Source: Streptomyces stelliscabiei
GTDB taxonomy: Bacteria; Actinomycetota; Actinomycetes; Streptomycetales; Streptomycetaceae
Assembly (NCBI RefSeq): GCF_014873495.1
Contig: NZ_JADBGF010000001.1
Coordinates: forward strand, 8,990,001-9,054,000
Reading direction: 5' to 3'
Length of the DNA stretch: 64,000 bases
Part shown: piece after piece, positions 51,476 to 59,473 of the stretch
Position numbering within the stretch: position 1 is the first letter of the stretch
Layout of the letters: every line of letters starts with the position of its first letter
Made by a program: the position numbers and the translations under genes
The notes under the pieces: model-generated
Seen by the model: the letters and a program-made list of their open reading frames with translations, nothing else
Databases searched by the model: none
What the model was told of the DNA's origin: nothing

Positions 51476-51511
51476 GGCGGGCTCCCGGACCACCTCGTCC
51501 GGGAGCCCGCC
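51476..51511. terminator. Bidirectional terminator hairpin
   Basis: Perfect inverted repeat: GGCGGGCTCCCGGAC, six-base loop CACCTC, then GTCCGGGAGCCCGCC. It lies 24 bp after the FkbH-like stop and between convergent transcription units, so it probably ends both the long PKS/methoxymalonyl transcript and the minus-strand thioesterase/methyltransferase transcript. There is no U-tract, as is usual in Streptomyces. Confidence 0.85.
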
Positions 51512-51594
51512 GAGGACTCGTGCGACAGGGGCGTGGCCGGTCCGCCAAGAGCGCACCGGCCACGACCCGACCGTCCCCGAGGCCTCCGGGGGCC

Positions 51595-52062
51595 TCAGTC
51601 GCCCGACCGGATGCGGGCGATCAACTCCCGCTTCAGGACCTTCCCGCTGGGGCCGAGCGGGAAGGCGTCGACGAACAGCACCTCGCGCGGGTACTCGGAG
51701 GCGGCCATCCGCTCCTTCGCCCGGGCCACGATCCCGGCGGCGAGCGCGGCGTCCCCCCGGACGCCGGCCCGCGCCACGACCACGGCGTACACCTCCTCGC
51801 CGTGCACCTCGTGCGGGATGCCGACGACCGCGACCTGGTCGATCGCCGGATGGCCGGTCAGCGTCTCCTCCACCTCGCGGGGGTACACGTGGTACCCGCC
51901 GCGCAGCACCATGTCCTTCTCGCGGTCCACGAGGGACAGACAGCCGTCGGCGTCCTTCACGCCGATGTCCCCGGAACGGAAGCAGCCGTCCACGATCGCC
52001 CCGGCGGTCGCCTCCGGCCGGTTCGGATGACCGGCCATCTCGTTGTGCCCCCGGATGGCGCC
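51595..52062 (-). pseudogene. C-terminal relic of an AMP-forming acyl-CoA/acyl ligase
   Basis: The minus-strand frame resembles only the last third of an AMP-forming ligase: RGHNEMAG, NRPEAT, a CFRSGDIG motif, the hinge segment with REKDMV, GGYHVYPREVEE, and the terminal lysine motif PLGPSGKVLKREL. The N-terminal AMP-binding core (about 350 residues) is absent. The matching frame stays open up to the stop of the O-methyltransferase, so the break lies at or within a few bases of 52064. An ATG at 52038 could give a 147-residue product of no complete function. Compare the AMP ligase of the bafilomycin C5N cassette; whether this is that gene's remnant cannot be told from here. Confidence 0.75.
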
Positions 52063-52063
52063 G

Positions 52064-52732
52064 TCAGGCGTCCTTGCGCCGGGCGAGCGTGATGCCGTCG
52101 GCCATGGTGAGCATGCTCAGGTCCACCCGCTCGTCCGCGCGCAGGCGGGCGTTGAGTTCACGGATGCCCGCGGTGTCGGCGTCCGTGAACTGCGGATCGG
52201 TGACCCGGCCGAAGAAGAGCGTGTTGTCCACGACGACGAGGCCGCCGGGTGCGAGCAGTTCCAGGGACAGCTCGTAGTAGCGCGGGTAGTTCGCCTTGTC
52301 CGCGTCGATGAACACCAGGTCGAAGACGCCCTGGCCCTCGTCGGCGAGCAGCTTCTCCAGGGTCTCCGCCGCGTCGCCCACCCGGAGGTCGATCAGGCCG
52401 TCCACCTCGGCCCGCTTCCAGAACTCCGCGCCGATCGACGGCCAGCGATCGGTGATGTCGCATGTCACCAGTCGTCCGTGGGTCGGCAGGGCGCGGGCCA
52501 TGCACAGGGTGCTGTAGCCGGTGAAGGTGCCGATCTCCAGGACCGAGGCCGCCCGGGTGAGCCGGACCAGCAGCGCGAGCAACTGTCCTTCCTCCGCGGG
52601 CACCTGCAGGGCGACGCCGCCGGGCAGCCCGGCCGTCGCTTCGCGCAGTTCCAGCAGGATGTCGTCCTCGCGCAGCGAGGTCTGCCTGACGTACTCGAGA
52701 AGCCGCGGCGTCATGCCGATCTGCTCAGCCAT
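52064..52732 (-). CDS. SAM-dependent O-methyltransferase (FkbG/caffeoyl-CoA OMT type)
   Basis: Class I, metal-dependent-type O-methyltransferase of 222 residues, expected to methylate the hydroxymalonyl-ACP hydroxyl and so finish methoxymalonyl-ACP. Visible motifs: SAM-binding VLEIGTFTGYST near residue 63, FIDADK, and DNTLFFG. The start is supported by CGGAG eight bases upstream. It lies on the minus strand, facing the other cassette genes, and follows the small unknown gene after 117 bp. An alternative role on a hydroxyl of the finished macrolide is less likely, because no other methyltransferase for the cassette is present. Confidence 0.88.
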   Translation of the reverse strand: MAEQIGMTPRLLEYVRQTSLREDDILLELREATAGLPGGVALQVPAEEGQLLALLVRLTRAASVLEIGTFTGYSTLCMARALPTHGRLVTCDITDRWPSIGAEFWKRAEVDGLIDLRVGDAAETLEKLLADEGQGVFDLVFIDADKANYPRYYELSLELLAPGGLVVVDNTLFFGRVTDPQFTDADTAGIRELNARLRADERVDLSMLTMADGITLARRKDA

Positions 52733-52849
52733 GGGGGATCTCCGTCTCGGTGGGAGTCGGTGTGAGCGGCGCGCCGGGCGGCGGGGGAGCGCCGGAGGAC
52801 GAGCCGTGCGTGCTCGGGTACGGACCCGCCTCGGCGTCGTTCCGCGCCG

Positions 52850-53173
52850 TCAGCGCCCGGCGTGCCCGGGGGTGGGGGAAACCTGGGGGCCGTGGCCGCC
52901 CACGCCCTCGTCGTCCGCGCCGTGCCACAGCCTGGCGTCGTAGGGAGTGTCGGACACCGAAATGGTGGCTCGTTCTCCGGCCGACGGGCGGGCCGACACA
53001 GCGTCGGCCGGTTCACCGACGAGTGCGCGGACGTGGAGGCGCAGCCGTTCCACGTCGTCGGCCAGTCTGGTGAGCGCGGGAGGCTCGCCGAATCCGGAGG
53101 ACCGCAGTGAGCCGACGCAGTGCGCCAGCCGGTCGACGGTGCGGAGCAGTTCTCTGACGGCGGCTGGGGGCAT
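52850..53173 (-). CDS. Small protein of unknown function
   Basis: A 107-residue frame with a very strong ribosome site, GGAGGAAG, five bases before the ATG at 53173 (site at 53178-53185). The first 60 residues are Leu/Arg/Val-rich and probably helical, with no membrane segment or signal peptide. The last 45 residues are Pro/Gly/Asp-rich and look disordered. It sits 20 bp after the type II thioesterase and before the O-methyltransferase, so it is probably part of the same transcript. I do not recognise a family. The strong ribosome site and operon position argue that it is real. Confidence 0.6.
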   Translation of the reverse strand: MPPAAVRELLRTVDRLAHCVGSLRSSGFGEPPALTRLADDVERLRLHVRALVGEPADAVSARPSAGERATISVSDTPYDARLWHGADDEGVGGHGPQVSPTPGHAGR

Positions 53174-53193
53174 CGAGCTTCCTCCGAGTCTGC

Positions 53194-53979
53194 CTAGTGA
53201 GTGCCCGCGCCGAAGACCGGGAGCGAGCTCAGGCGATCGCGGACCGTGCTGTGCACCGCGTCCGGATGATCACTGAGAAAGAAGTGACCACCCTTGAACA
53301 CCTGCGTGGCGAACGGCCCCTCCGTGTACTCGCGCCACGCCTCGACCTCCGCCACGGCCGCACGCGGGTCGGCGTCCCCCGTCAGCGCCACCACCGGGCA
53401 GCGCAGCGGCGGTCCCGGCACATGTACGTAGGTCTCCGCCGCGCGATAGTCGCCGCGTATGGCGGGCATGACCATCTGGAGGATCTCCGGGTCGGCCAGC
53501 GCCACGGCGCCGGATCCGCCCAGCAGCTCCAACTCCCGAAGAATTCCCTGGTCGTCGCGCTGGTGGATGTACTCGCTGCGTTCGAAGCGCGGCGCTCGGC
53601 GCCCGGAGAGAAACACGGTGACCGGGCTGTTCGCCCCGCCCTCCTGCTCCAGTCGGCGTGCCACCTCGTAGGCGAGGGTGGCGCCCATGCTGTGCCCGAA
53701 CAGCGCCAGCGGCCGGTCGTCGGCCGAGGCGGTCAGGACCGGCACCAGCCGGTCGACCAGCTCCGGAACGTTGTCGACGCACTTCTCGGCCCGCCGGTCC
53801 TGACGGCCCGGGTACTGCACGGCCAGCACCTCCGCGGCGGGCGGCAGCGCGCCCGCCATGGCGTGGTAGGCACTCGCCGATCCTCCGGCGTGCGGGAAAC
53901 ACACGAGCCGTGTCCGGGCCCGGGGGGCGGCCACGAAGCACCGGAGCCACAGGTCCGGTTCCTCGGCGCTTCGATCCAT
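53194..53979 (-). CDS. Type II (editing) thioesterase
   Basis: Stand-alone alpha/beta-hydrolase of about 261 residues that removes stalled or decarboxylated acyl groups from PKS carrier proteins. Motifs: FPHAGG near the N-terminus, nucleophile GHSMGA, GDADP aspartate and GGHFFL histidine, in the order and spacing of RifR/GrsT-type thioesterases. The ATG at 53979 is chosen (MDRSAEE) because AAGGA precedes it; longer in-frame starts up to 54069 exist but lengthen the protein beyond the usual 240-260 residues. First gene of a minus-strand group; its promoter would lie in the repeat-bearing interval next to the metallophosphoesterase. Confidence 0.92.
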   Translation of the reverse strand: MDRSAEEPDLWLRCFVAAPRARTRLVCFPHAGGSASAYHAMAGALPPAAEVLAVQYPGRQDRRAEKCVDNVPELVDRLVPVLTASADDRPLALFGHSMGATLAYEVARRLEQEGGANSPVTVFLSGRRAPRFERSEYIHQRDDQGILRELELLGGSGAVALADPEILQMVMPAIRGDYRAAETYVHVPGPPLRCPVVALTGDADPRAAVAEVEAWREYTEGPFATQVFKGGHFFLSDHPDAVHSTVRDRLSSLPVFGAGTH

Positions 53980-54149
53980 CGTCCGTCCTTCGCCCTGGTA
54001 GGTCATGTGCCTGGCGGCAACGTAACGGAGGTTAGGCAGCCCGAATCGGTGGCGGCCACCCCTAGCCACCCCCTACCACCCCCAGAGATCCTCCCGGCCA
54101 CCCCAGATCCGCTGCCTCGGCGCGGGCAGCAGCCGGTAGAAAGTGCTGC
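53980..54149. promoter_or_regulatory. Divergent promoter region with CCACCCC heptamers
   Basis: This 170-bp interval separates the minus-strand thioesterase group from the plus-strand metallophosphoesterase group. It holds four copies of CCACCCC at 54056, 54066, 54076 and 54098, that is, spacings of 10, 10 and 22 bases, all on one helical face. Direct heptamers at about one-turn spacing are the known style of SARP operators, and a SARP gene lies 1.7 kb away. Binding by that regulator is an inference; no clear -35/-10 pair could be chosen. Confidence 0.5.
54055..54104. repeat. Phased CCACCCC direct repeats
   Basis: Three contiguous 10-bp units (54055-54064, 54065-54074, 54075-54084), each with CCACCCC at positions 2-8, plus a fourth CCACCCC at 54098-54104, two helical turns after the third. 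No comparable array was seen upstream of the SARP gene itself, where a single CCACCCA occurs at 55699. Confidence 0.75.
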
Positions 54150-55004
54150 ATGAGATCTTCCGGACGGGTATCAGGCAGGCTCATGGCAACAAGTGATCTT
54201 CATGTGGCCTATCCGGAGAACCGGCACATCGTGGCCGGCATGCGTCCCCAGTCCGACGACGACTGGCTCATCGTGGCCGGCGACGTCGGTGAGATTACCG
54301 AGGACTTCACGTGGGCGCTGACCCTGCTGCGAGAACGATTCGACACTGTGATCTGGGCACCGGGGAATCACGAACTCTGGACCCCTCCCAGCGACCCCGT
54401 CCAGTTACGCGGGGAGGAACGCTACCGCCACCTCGTGGACATCTGCCGCGGGCTCGGCGTCCTCACCCCGCAGGATCCCTATCCCGTGTGGGACGGACCG
54501 GGCGGCCCCGTCACCGTCGCACCCCTCTTCGTCCTCTACGACTACAGCTTCCGCACCCCCACCGCCGCGACCAAGGAGCAGGCGCTCACCCAGGCGTACG
54601 AGGCCGGTGTGGTGTGCACCGACGAGATGCTGCTGCACCCCGACCCCTACCCGAGCCGCGAGGCGTGGTGCCACGCCCGGCTGGTGGAGACCGAGCGCCG
54701 GCTCGCCGAGCGCGATCCCGAGCTGCCGACCGTACTGGTCAACCACTTTCCCCTGGTACGGGATCCGACAAGGGTCCTGTACCACCCGGAGTTCGCCCAG
54801 TGGTGCGGAACCGAACAGACCGCCAAGTGGCATGTGCGGTTCGACGCCAGGGTCGTGGTCTACGGCCATCTGCACATCCCCCGCACCACCTGGCACGACG
54901 GAGTCCGCTTCGAGGAGGTCTCGGTCGGTTACCCGCGCGAGCACCGGCAACGCGGCATGCCCCGAGGCGTCCTGCGCCAGATCCTTCCGGCGGTGACCGC
55001 GTGA
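54150..55004 (+). CDS. Calcineurin-like metallophosphoesterase
   Basis: Two-metal phosphoesterase of 284 residues. The metal-binding motifs are present in order: DLH near residue 16, GDVGE, GNHE, NHFP and GHLH. The third acidic residue of the GDxxD motif is Glu. The physiological substrate is not evident. The stop overlaps the GTG of the phosphopantetheinyl transferase, and such pairs occur in other actinomycete clusters. It contains a TTA leucine codon at 54405-54407 (codon 86), the only TTA noticed in any coding region of this window. The ATG at 54150 has no clear ribosome site; the in-frame ATG at 54183 would also keep all motifs. Confidence 0.85.
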   Translation: MRSSGRVSGRLMATSDLHVAYPENRHIVAGMRPQSDDDWLIVAGDVGEITEDFTWALTLLRERFDTVIWAPGNHELWTPPSDPVQLRGEERYRHLVDICRGLGVLTPQDPYPVWDGPGGPVTVAPLFVLYDYSFRTPTAATKEQALTQAYEAGVVCTDEMLLHPDPYPSREAWCHARLVETERRLAERDPELPTVLVNHFPLVRDPTRVLYHPEFAQWCGTEQTAKWHVRFDARVVVYGHLHIPRTTWHDGVRFEEVSVGYPREHRQRGMPRGVLRQILPAVTA

Positions 55005-55681
55005 TCGACCAGTTGCTGCCCGCCACGGTCGCCTCCGCCTGGGCCCGGGAGGACCTGCCCGACACCCGCCTGTTCCCGGAGGAGGAAGCGGCACTCGGCG
55101 ACGCCGTCGACAAACGCCGCCGCGAGTACACCACCGTACGGGCCTGCGCCCGCAGGGCCTTCACCCAACTCGGCATGGAACCGGCCCCCGTCGTCCCCGG
55201 CCACCGCGGGGCGCCGCGGTGGCCGGACGGGCTGGTCGGAAGCATGACGCACTGCGCCGGCTACCGTGCCGCCGCCCTCGCCCGGGCGTCCGACGCCTTC
55301 GCCCTGGGGATCGACGCCGAGCCCCACCAGCCCCTGCCGGAGGGGGTCCTCGACGTCGTGGCCCGGCCCGAGGAACGCTCCTGGATCGCAGGGCAGGGCG
55401 GTGGTACCGGAGTGTGGTGGGACCGGCTGCTGTTCGGTGCCAAGGAAGCCGTCTTCAAGGTCTGGTACCCACTCACCGGCCGGGAACTGGACTTCGACGA
55501 GGCCGTCGTCGATTTCCGTCCCCGGGAAGTCGCCCCGGGACACGCGTCGGGTGTCTTCGACGCCCGGCTGCTGGTGCCCGGTCCACGCATGCTCACAGAA
55601 CTCTCCGGCCGCTGGCTGGTGCGGGACGGCCTGTCCGTCACCGCGATCGTCCTGCCCGCTCGGCCACCCGTACACGGGTGA
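55001..55681 (+). CDS. 4'-phosphopantetheinyl transferase (Sfp/EntD type)
   Basis: Transfers phosphopantetheine from CoA to the active serines of carrier proteins; here the likely targets are the nine PKS ACPs and the free ACP at 48911. The 226-residue protein shows the signature GIDAE (metal-binding Asp/Glu) and FGAKEAVFKVW with the catalytic Glu/Lys, plus the GSMTHC segment typical of EntD-like enzymes. GTG start overlapping the metallophosphoesterase stop, so translation is probably coupled to that TTA-containing gene. Confidence 0.93.
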   Translation: MIDQLLPATVASAWAREDLPDTRLFPEEEAALGDAVDKRRREYTTVRACARRAFTQLGMEPAPVVPGHRGAPRWPDGLVGSMTHCAGYRAAALARASDAFALGIDAEPHQPLPEGVLDVVARPEERSWIAGQGGGTGVWWDRLLFGAKEAVFKVWYPLTGRELDFDEAVVDFRPREVAPGHASGVFDARLLVPGPRMLTELSGRWLVRDGLSVTAIVLPARPPVHG

Positions 55682-55795
55682 CGGCTGCGGAAAGGGTTCC
55701 ACCCACTGTCGCGTCGCGTGGTGCGCGCCCAGCGTGCCACGGGGGACCTCGCGATCGACGGAATCGCATCATGTTTTCGTAGGGGTGAGGCAGTT
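55682..55795 (+). promoter_or_regulatory. Leader of the SARP-type regulator gene
   Basis: A 114-bp gap before the regulator. It ends in GGGGTGAGG about five bases before the ATG at 55796 and contains a locally AT-richer stretch (around 55769-55782) that could hold a -10 region. No hairpin terminator for the upstream gene is obvious. No heptamer array like that at 54055 is present. Confidence 0.35.
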
Positions 55796-57901
55796 ATGGA
55801 GTTCTTGTTGCTAGGTCCCCTGGTCATCCGGTCGGGCGGGAACGAGTTGAGAGTGCCCGCCCCGAGGCAGCGGGTGATTCTCGCCGCCCTCGTGCTCAAC
55901 GCGAACCGAGTGGTCACGGTGGACAACATCGCGAGCTTTGTCTGGGACGGCACCCCGCCGCCCAGCGCCGCCGCCACGATCCGCACCTATGTCATGAGGT
56001 TGCGTCAGGTCCTGGGCATGGCCGGGAGGGCACGGATCACCACCCGAGCGCCCGGCTATCTGATCGAACTGGAGGAGGACGAGACCGACCTCGGACGGTT
56101 CACCGCCCACCGTAAGTCCGCCGACGCCCTCGTCCAGGCGGGCCGCACCGCGCAAGCCGCCGAGGAACTCCGCAACGCGCTCGCCCTGTGGCGGCACGAC
56201 CCGCTGATGGACGTACCCTCGCGCACCCTTCAGGACACGGAGGTCTCTCATCTGCAGCGGCTCCATCTGCAGACCCGCATCTGGTGCGTGGACCTCGACC
56301 TCGATCTGCAGCGCCATGCCGAGATCCTGCCCGAGCTGTGGCAGATGGTGCGGGAACACCCGCTCCACGAGGGGCTCATCGGCCGTCTCATGCTGGCGCT
56401 GTTCCGCTCGGGCCAGCAGCCGGAGGCCCTCGACCTGTTCCAGCGGACCCGCGCCGCGCTCATCGACCAGCTCGGCACCGAGCCCGGCTCCGAACTACGG
56501 GCCGTCCAGCGGCGCATCCTGCGCGCCGAGGACGAGCCGCCGCGGCACCGGGCCGCCTTCGAGGAGCGCCCCGAGGTACACGGCGGCCCCGGCGGGCCCT
56601 GGCCCGGCTGGCCGATCCCGGCCCAACTGCCCCAGGGTGTCACGGACTTCGCTACCCGAGGCCGGGAGACCGCCGCGCTGGGACGGCTGCTGCGCGGCAA
56701 GGCGCCCGCCGCGGGCCCGGCCACCACGGTCGTGATCAACGGTGCCGCCGGCATCGGCAAGACCGCGCTGGCACTGCACGCGGCCCACGCCGTCCGCGGT
56801 GACTTCGCCGACGGACAGGTCTACGCGGACCTGGAGGGCAGCACGGGGAAACCCGCGCAACCCGCCGAGGTCCTCACCCGGTTGCTCGTCGGCCTCGGGG
56901 TGCCCGATGTCGCGGTGCCGAGAACGATGGTCAACCGCACCTCCCTCTTCCGGTCCCTGGTCGCCGACCGCCGCATGCTCATCGTGCTCGACGACGCCGT
57001 GAGCACCGCCCAGGTCCGCCCCCTCATCCCCGGCAGCGGCGGAAGCCGGGTGATCGTCACCAGCCGCCACCGGCTCGTTGACCTCGAAGGGGTCCACGAC
57101 GTCACTCTGGACGCGCTCGACGAGGAAGCCTCGCTTCAACTGCTGGAACGATTCGTCGGCCGTTCCCGCATGGACGCCGAACGCGCCGCCGCACACCGGC
57201 TCGTCGAAGCGTGCGCCGGTGTGCCGCTGGCCCTGCGCATCGTCGGCACCCGGCTGCGCTCACGACCCCGCCGCAGCCTCGGAGCCCTGGCCCACCGCCT
57301 GCTCGAACAGCGGCGCCTGCTCGACGAACTGCACATCGGCGACCTGTCGGTCCGCGCCGGACTCGACGCGGGATACGCCGCCCTGCGCGGCCGGTCCGTG
57401 CACGGCATCGATCTCGCGGCGGCGTTCCGCAGACTCGGCGCGGGCAACATGCCGTACGTCCGCGGCGAGACCGCTGCGGTGCTGCTGGGCTGCTCCCAGG
57501 AGAACGCCGAGGATGTGCTCGACGTGCTGGTCGACGCACACCTGCTGCGCGAGCACGACCACTTCCGCTACCACCTCGACGCCCTGGTGCGCGCGTACGC
57601 CCGTGAACGCGCCGACGCCGAGGAGCGTCCGGAGTACCGGACGGAGACACTGCGCTGCCTGCTCCGGTGGTATCTGCACACCCTCCTCCGGAGCGTTCGT
57701 CCGGGCCGGGCGTGGGAACCGGAAGGGACGTACCTACTGCGCCCGCCGACCGTGAACTGGTCGGACGACGACCGCGCCGGACTCGTCGAGGCCCTCGCCG
57801 AGGCGGAGCGGATCGGCGTCGACCTGGTCGGCAGCCGACTGGTCGGTGAGCTACGGGCACGGCTGCCACCGGTCGTGGCGCCCCGGGCCGCGTCCGGGTG
57901 A
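55796..57901 (+). CDS. SARP/AfsR-family transcriptional regulator with NB-ARC domain
   Basis: Likely pathway-specific activator of 701 residues. Residues about 2-90 form the OmpR-like winged-helix DNA-binding domain (LLGPLVIRSG, APGYLIEL); about 95-245 the bacterial transcriptional activation domain; about 280-560 an NB-ARC ATPase with Walker A GAAGIGKT (Lys about 322) and Walker B MLIVLDD (about 395-401). The C-terminus lacks the TPR repeats of full-length AfsR (about 1000 residues), so it is an intermediate-size form. The ATG at 55796 is chosen over the in-frame GTG at 55718 because it starts exactly at the domain and has a good ribosome site. A hairpin follows the stop. AfsR-like regulators are also found in bafilomycin clusters. 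Confidence 0.92.
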   Translation: MEFLLLGPLVIRSGGNELRVPAPRQRVILAALVLNANRVVTVDNIASFVWDGTPPPSAAATIRTYVMRLRQVLGMAGRARITTRAPGYLIELEEDETDLGRFTAHRKSADALVQAGRTAQAAEELRNALALWRHDPLMDVPSRTLQDTEVSHLQRLHLQTRIWCVDLDLDLQRHAEILPELWQMVREHPLHEGLIGRLMLALFRSGQQPEALDLFQRTRAALIDQLGTEPGSELRAVQRRILRAEDEPPRHRAAFEERPEVHGGPGGPWPGWPIPAQLPQGVTDFATRGRETAALGRLLRGKAPAAGPATTVVINGAAGIGKTALALHAAHAVRGDFADGQVYADLEGSTGKPAQPAEVLTRLLVGLGVPDVAVPRTMVNRTSLFRSLVADRRMLIVLDDAVSTAQVRPLIPGSGGSRVIVTSRHRLVDLEGVHDVTLDALDEEASLQLLERFVGRSRMDAERAAAHRLVEACAGVPLALRIVGTRLRSRPRRSLGALAHRLLEQRRLLDELHIGDLSVRAGLDAGYAALRGRSVHGIDLAAAFRRLGAGNMPYVRGETAAVLLGCSQENAEDVLDVLVDAHLLREHDHFRYHLDALVRAYARERADAEERPEYRTETLRCLLRWYLHTLLRSVRPGRAWEPEGTYLLRPPTVNWSDDDRAGLVEALAEAERIGVDLVGSRLVGELRARLPPVVAPRAASG

Positions 57902-57904
57902 ACC

Positions 57905-57930
57905 CCGGGCGGCCGCGGACCGCCGCCCGG
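57905..57930 (+). terminator. Terminator hairpin after the regulator gene
   Basis: Inverted repeat CCGGGCGGC / GCCGCCCGG with an eight-base loop, starting three bases after the SARP stop. It probably separates the regulator from the ethylmalonyl-CoA genes. Confidence 0.6.
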
Positions 57931-58084
57931 CCCGTTCTCCCGGACGTCGCCGCCCTCCCCCTCTCCCCAGCCCGCCGTCCCTCGCCCCCCGACCTCCCGC
58001 AGCCGGCCTCTCCGTGCTGCCGCCCCCCTCGGCCCGTCCGCGCCCGACCGCGGACCGCCCAGTGACGACACTTCAGGAGCCCCC
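57931..58084 (+). promoter_or_regulatory. C-rich leader of the ethylmalonyl-CoA operon
   Basis: A pyrimidine-rich stretch (many CCCTC/CCCCC runs) upstream of the carboxylase/reductase gene, ending in CAGGAG four bases before the ATG at 58085. A 12-bp string CCGCGGACCGCC occurs both in the terminator (57914) and here (58048). A promoter is expected because the hairpin precedes it, but no convincing -10/-35 was identified. Confidence 0.35.
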
Positions 58085-59473
58085 ATGGACCCCTTGACCG
58101 AAGCGGTGCTCGCCGGCGCGCCCCCCGACCGGCTGGCGAAGGAACCCCTGCCCACCGAGTACACCGCCGCCCATCTGCGCGCCGAGGACGTGGACGTGTT
58201 CGGCGACGCCGCCGACCGGGACGTACGCCGCACCCTCCGGGTCGGTCCCGTACCCATGCCCGAACTGGCCGTGGACGAGGTACTGATCGCCGTGATGGCC
58301 AGCTCCATCAACTACAACACCGTCTGGTCGGCGACCTTCGAACCCGTACCGACTTTCACCTTCCTGCGCAGACTGGGCCGCCAGGGCGGATCCGCCGCCA
58401 GGCACGACCTGCCCCGGCACGTCGTCGGATCCGACGCCGCCGGAGTCATCGTCCGGACGGGCGCCGGGGTACGGCGCTGGCAGGTGGGCGAGCACGTCGT
58501 CGTCAGCTGCGTCCAGGTGGACGACCAGGAACCCGCCACCCACGCCGACGGCATGCTCGGTGCCGAGCAGCGCATCTGGGGTTTCGAGACGAACTTCGGC
58601 GGACTGGCCCACTACGCGGTGGTCCGGGCCAGTCAACTGCTCCCCAAACCGGCCCACCTCACCTGGGAGGAAGCCGCCTCGACGATGCTGTGCGCCGCCA
58701 CCTCCTACCGGATGCTCGTCAGCGACCGGGGCGCCCGGATCAAACAGGGCGACATCGTGCTGATCTGGGGCGCCACCGGCGGACTCGGCGCCTACGCCGT
58801 CCAGCTGGTGAAGAACGCCGGCGGCATCGCCGTCGGCGTCGTCAGCACGGAGGAGAAGAGCCGACGGGCGCGGGCGCTCGGCTGCGACGTCGTCGTCAAC
58901 CGCGCCGACATCGGCCTGGACGGCGATCTCGCCGACGACCCGGACGCGAGCATAGAGGCCGGCAAACGCCTCGGCAGGATCATCCGCGCCGAGACCGGCG
59001 AGGACCCGCACGTCGTGTTCGACTACATCGGCAGGGCCACGTTCGCCATCTCGGTCTTCGTCGTCCGCCGCGGCGGCACCGTGGTCACCTGCGGATCCAG
59101 CACCGGCTATCAACACCGCTTCGACAACCGGTACTTGTGGATGCACCTCAAACGGATCGTGGGCAGCCACGCCGCGAACCTCCAGGAACAGGCCGAGTGC
59201 AACCGGCTGTTCCGCCTCGGCCACCTCGTTCCGGTGCTCTCCGCCGTCCACCCGCTCGCCGAGGTGGCGCAGGCCGCCCGGCTCGTCCAGACCAACCGGC
59301 ACACCGGCAAGGTCGGTGTCCTGTGTCTTGCGCCCCGGCCCGGTCTCGGGGTGACCGACCAGGCCCTGCGGGACCGCGTGGGCGAGGACCGGCTGAACCT
59401 GCTGCGCGACGCCGCTCCGGCGACCCCCGCGCCCGAGCGGGTCGTCGCCGGACGAGGGGGGACCGGGCGATGA
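58085..59473 (+). CDS. ccr: Crotonyl-CoA carboxylase/reductase
   Basis: Reductive carboxylase (crotonyl-CoA + CO2 + NADPH to ethylmalonyl-CoA), which supplies the extender unit for PKS module f. The 462-residue MDR-family protein shows INYNTVW (residues 75-81), WGFETNFGG with the CO2-pocket Phe-Glu pair (167-168), the NADPH loop WGATGGLG, and GSH with the pocket His (362); these correspond to the Asn, Phe-Glu and His known for CO2 binding in this family. It is slightly longer than usual (about 447) because of a C-terminal tail. The sequence VFDYIGR differs from the primary-metabolism form as I remember it, which fits a cluster-dedicated copy. It overlaps the next gene by ATGA. Confidence 0.93.
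   Translation: MDPLTEAVLAGAPPDRLAKEPLPTEYTAAHLRAEDVDVFGDAADRDVRRTLRVGPVPMPELAVDEVLIAVMASSINYNTVWSATFEPVPTFTFLRRLGRQGGSAARHDLPRHVVGSDAAGVIVRTGAGVRRWQVGEHVVVSCVQVDDQEPATHADGMLGAEQRIWGFETNFGGLAHYAVVRASQLLPKPAHLTWEEAASTMLCAATSYRMLVSDRGARIKQGDIVLIWGATGGLGAYAVQLVKNAGGIAVGVVSTEEKSRRARALGCDVVVNRADIGLDGDLADDPDASIEAGKRLGRIIRAETGEDPHVVFDYIGRATFAISVFVVRRGGTVVTCGSSTGYQHRFDNRYLWMHLKRIVGSHAANLQEQAECNRLFRLGHLVPVLSAVHPLAEVAQAARLVQTNRHTGKVGVLCLAPRPGLGVTDQALRDRVGEDRLNLLRDAAPATPAPERVVAGRGGTGR

Noticed and set aside
57914..58059. 12-bp CCGCGGACCGCC repeated at 57914 and 58048 as a possible recombination or binding site
   Set aside because: Short, GC-only and inside C/G-rich sequence where chance repeats of this size are common; one copy is part of a terminator.
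58312..58575. Minus-strand small frames inside the carboxylase/reductase gene
   Set aside because: Opposite conserved active-site sequence of the plus-strand gene, with no independent support.
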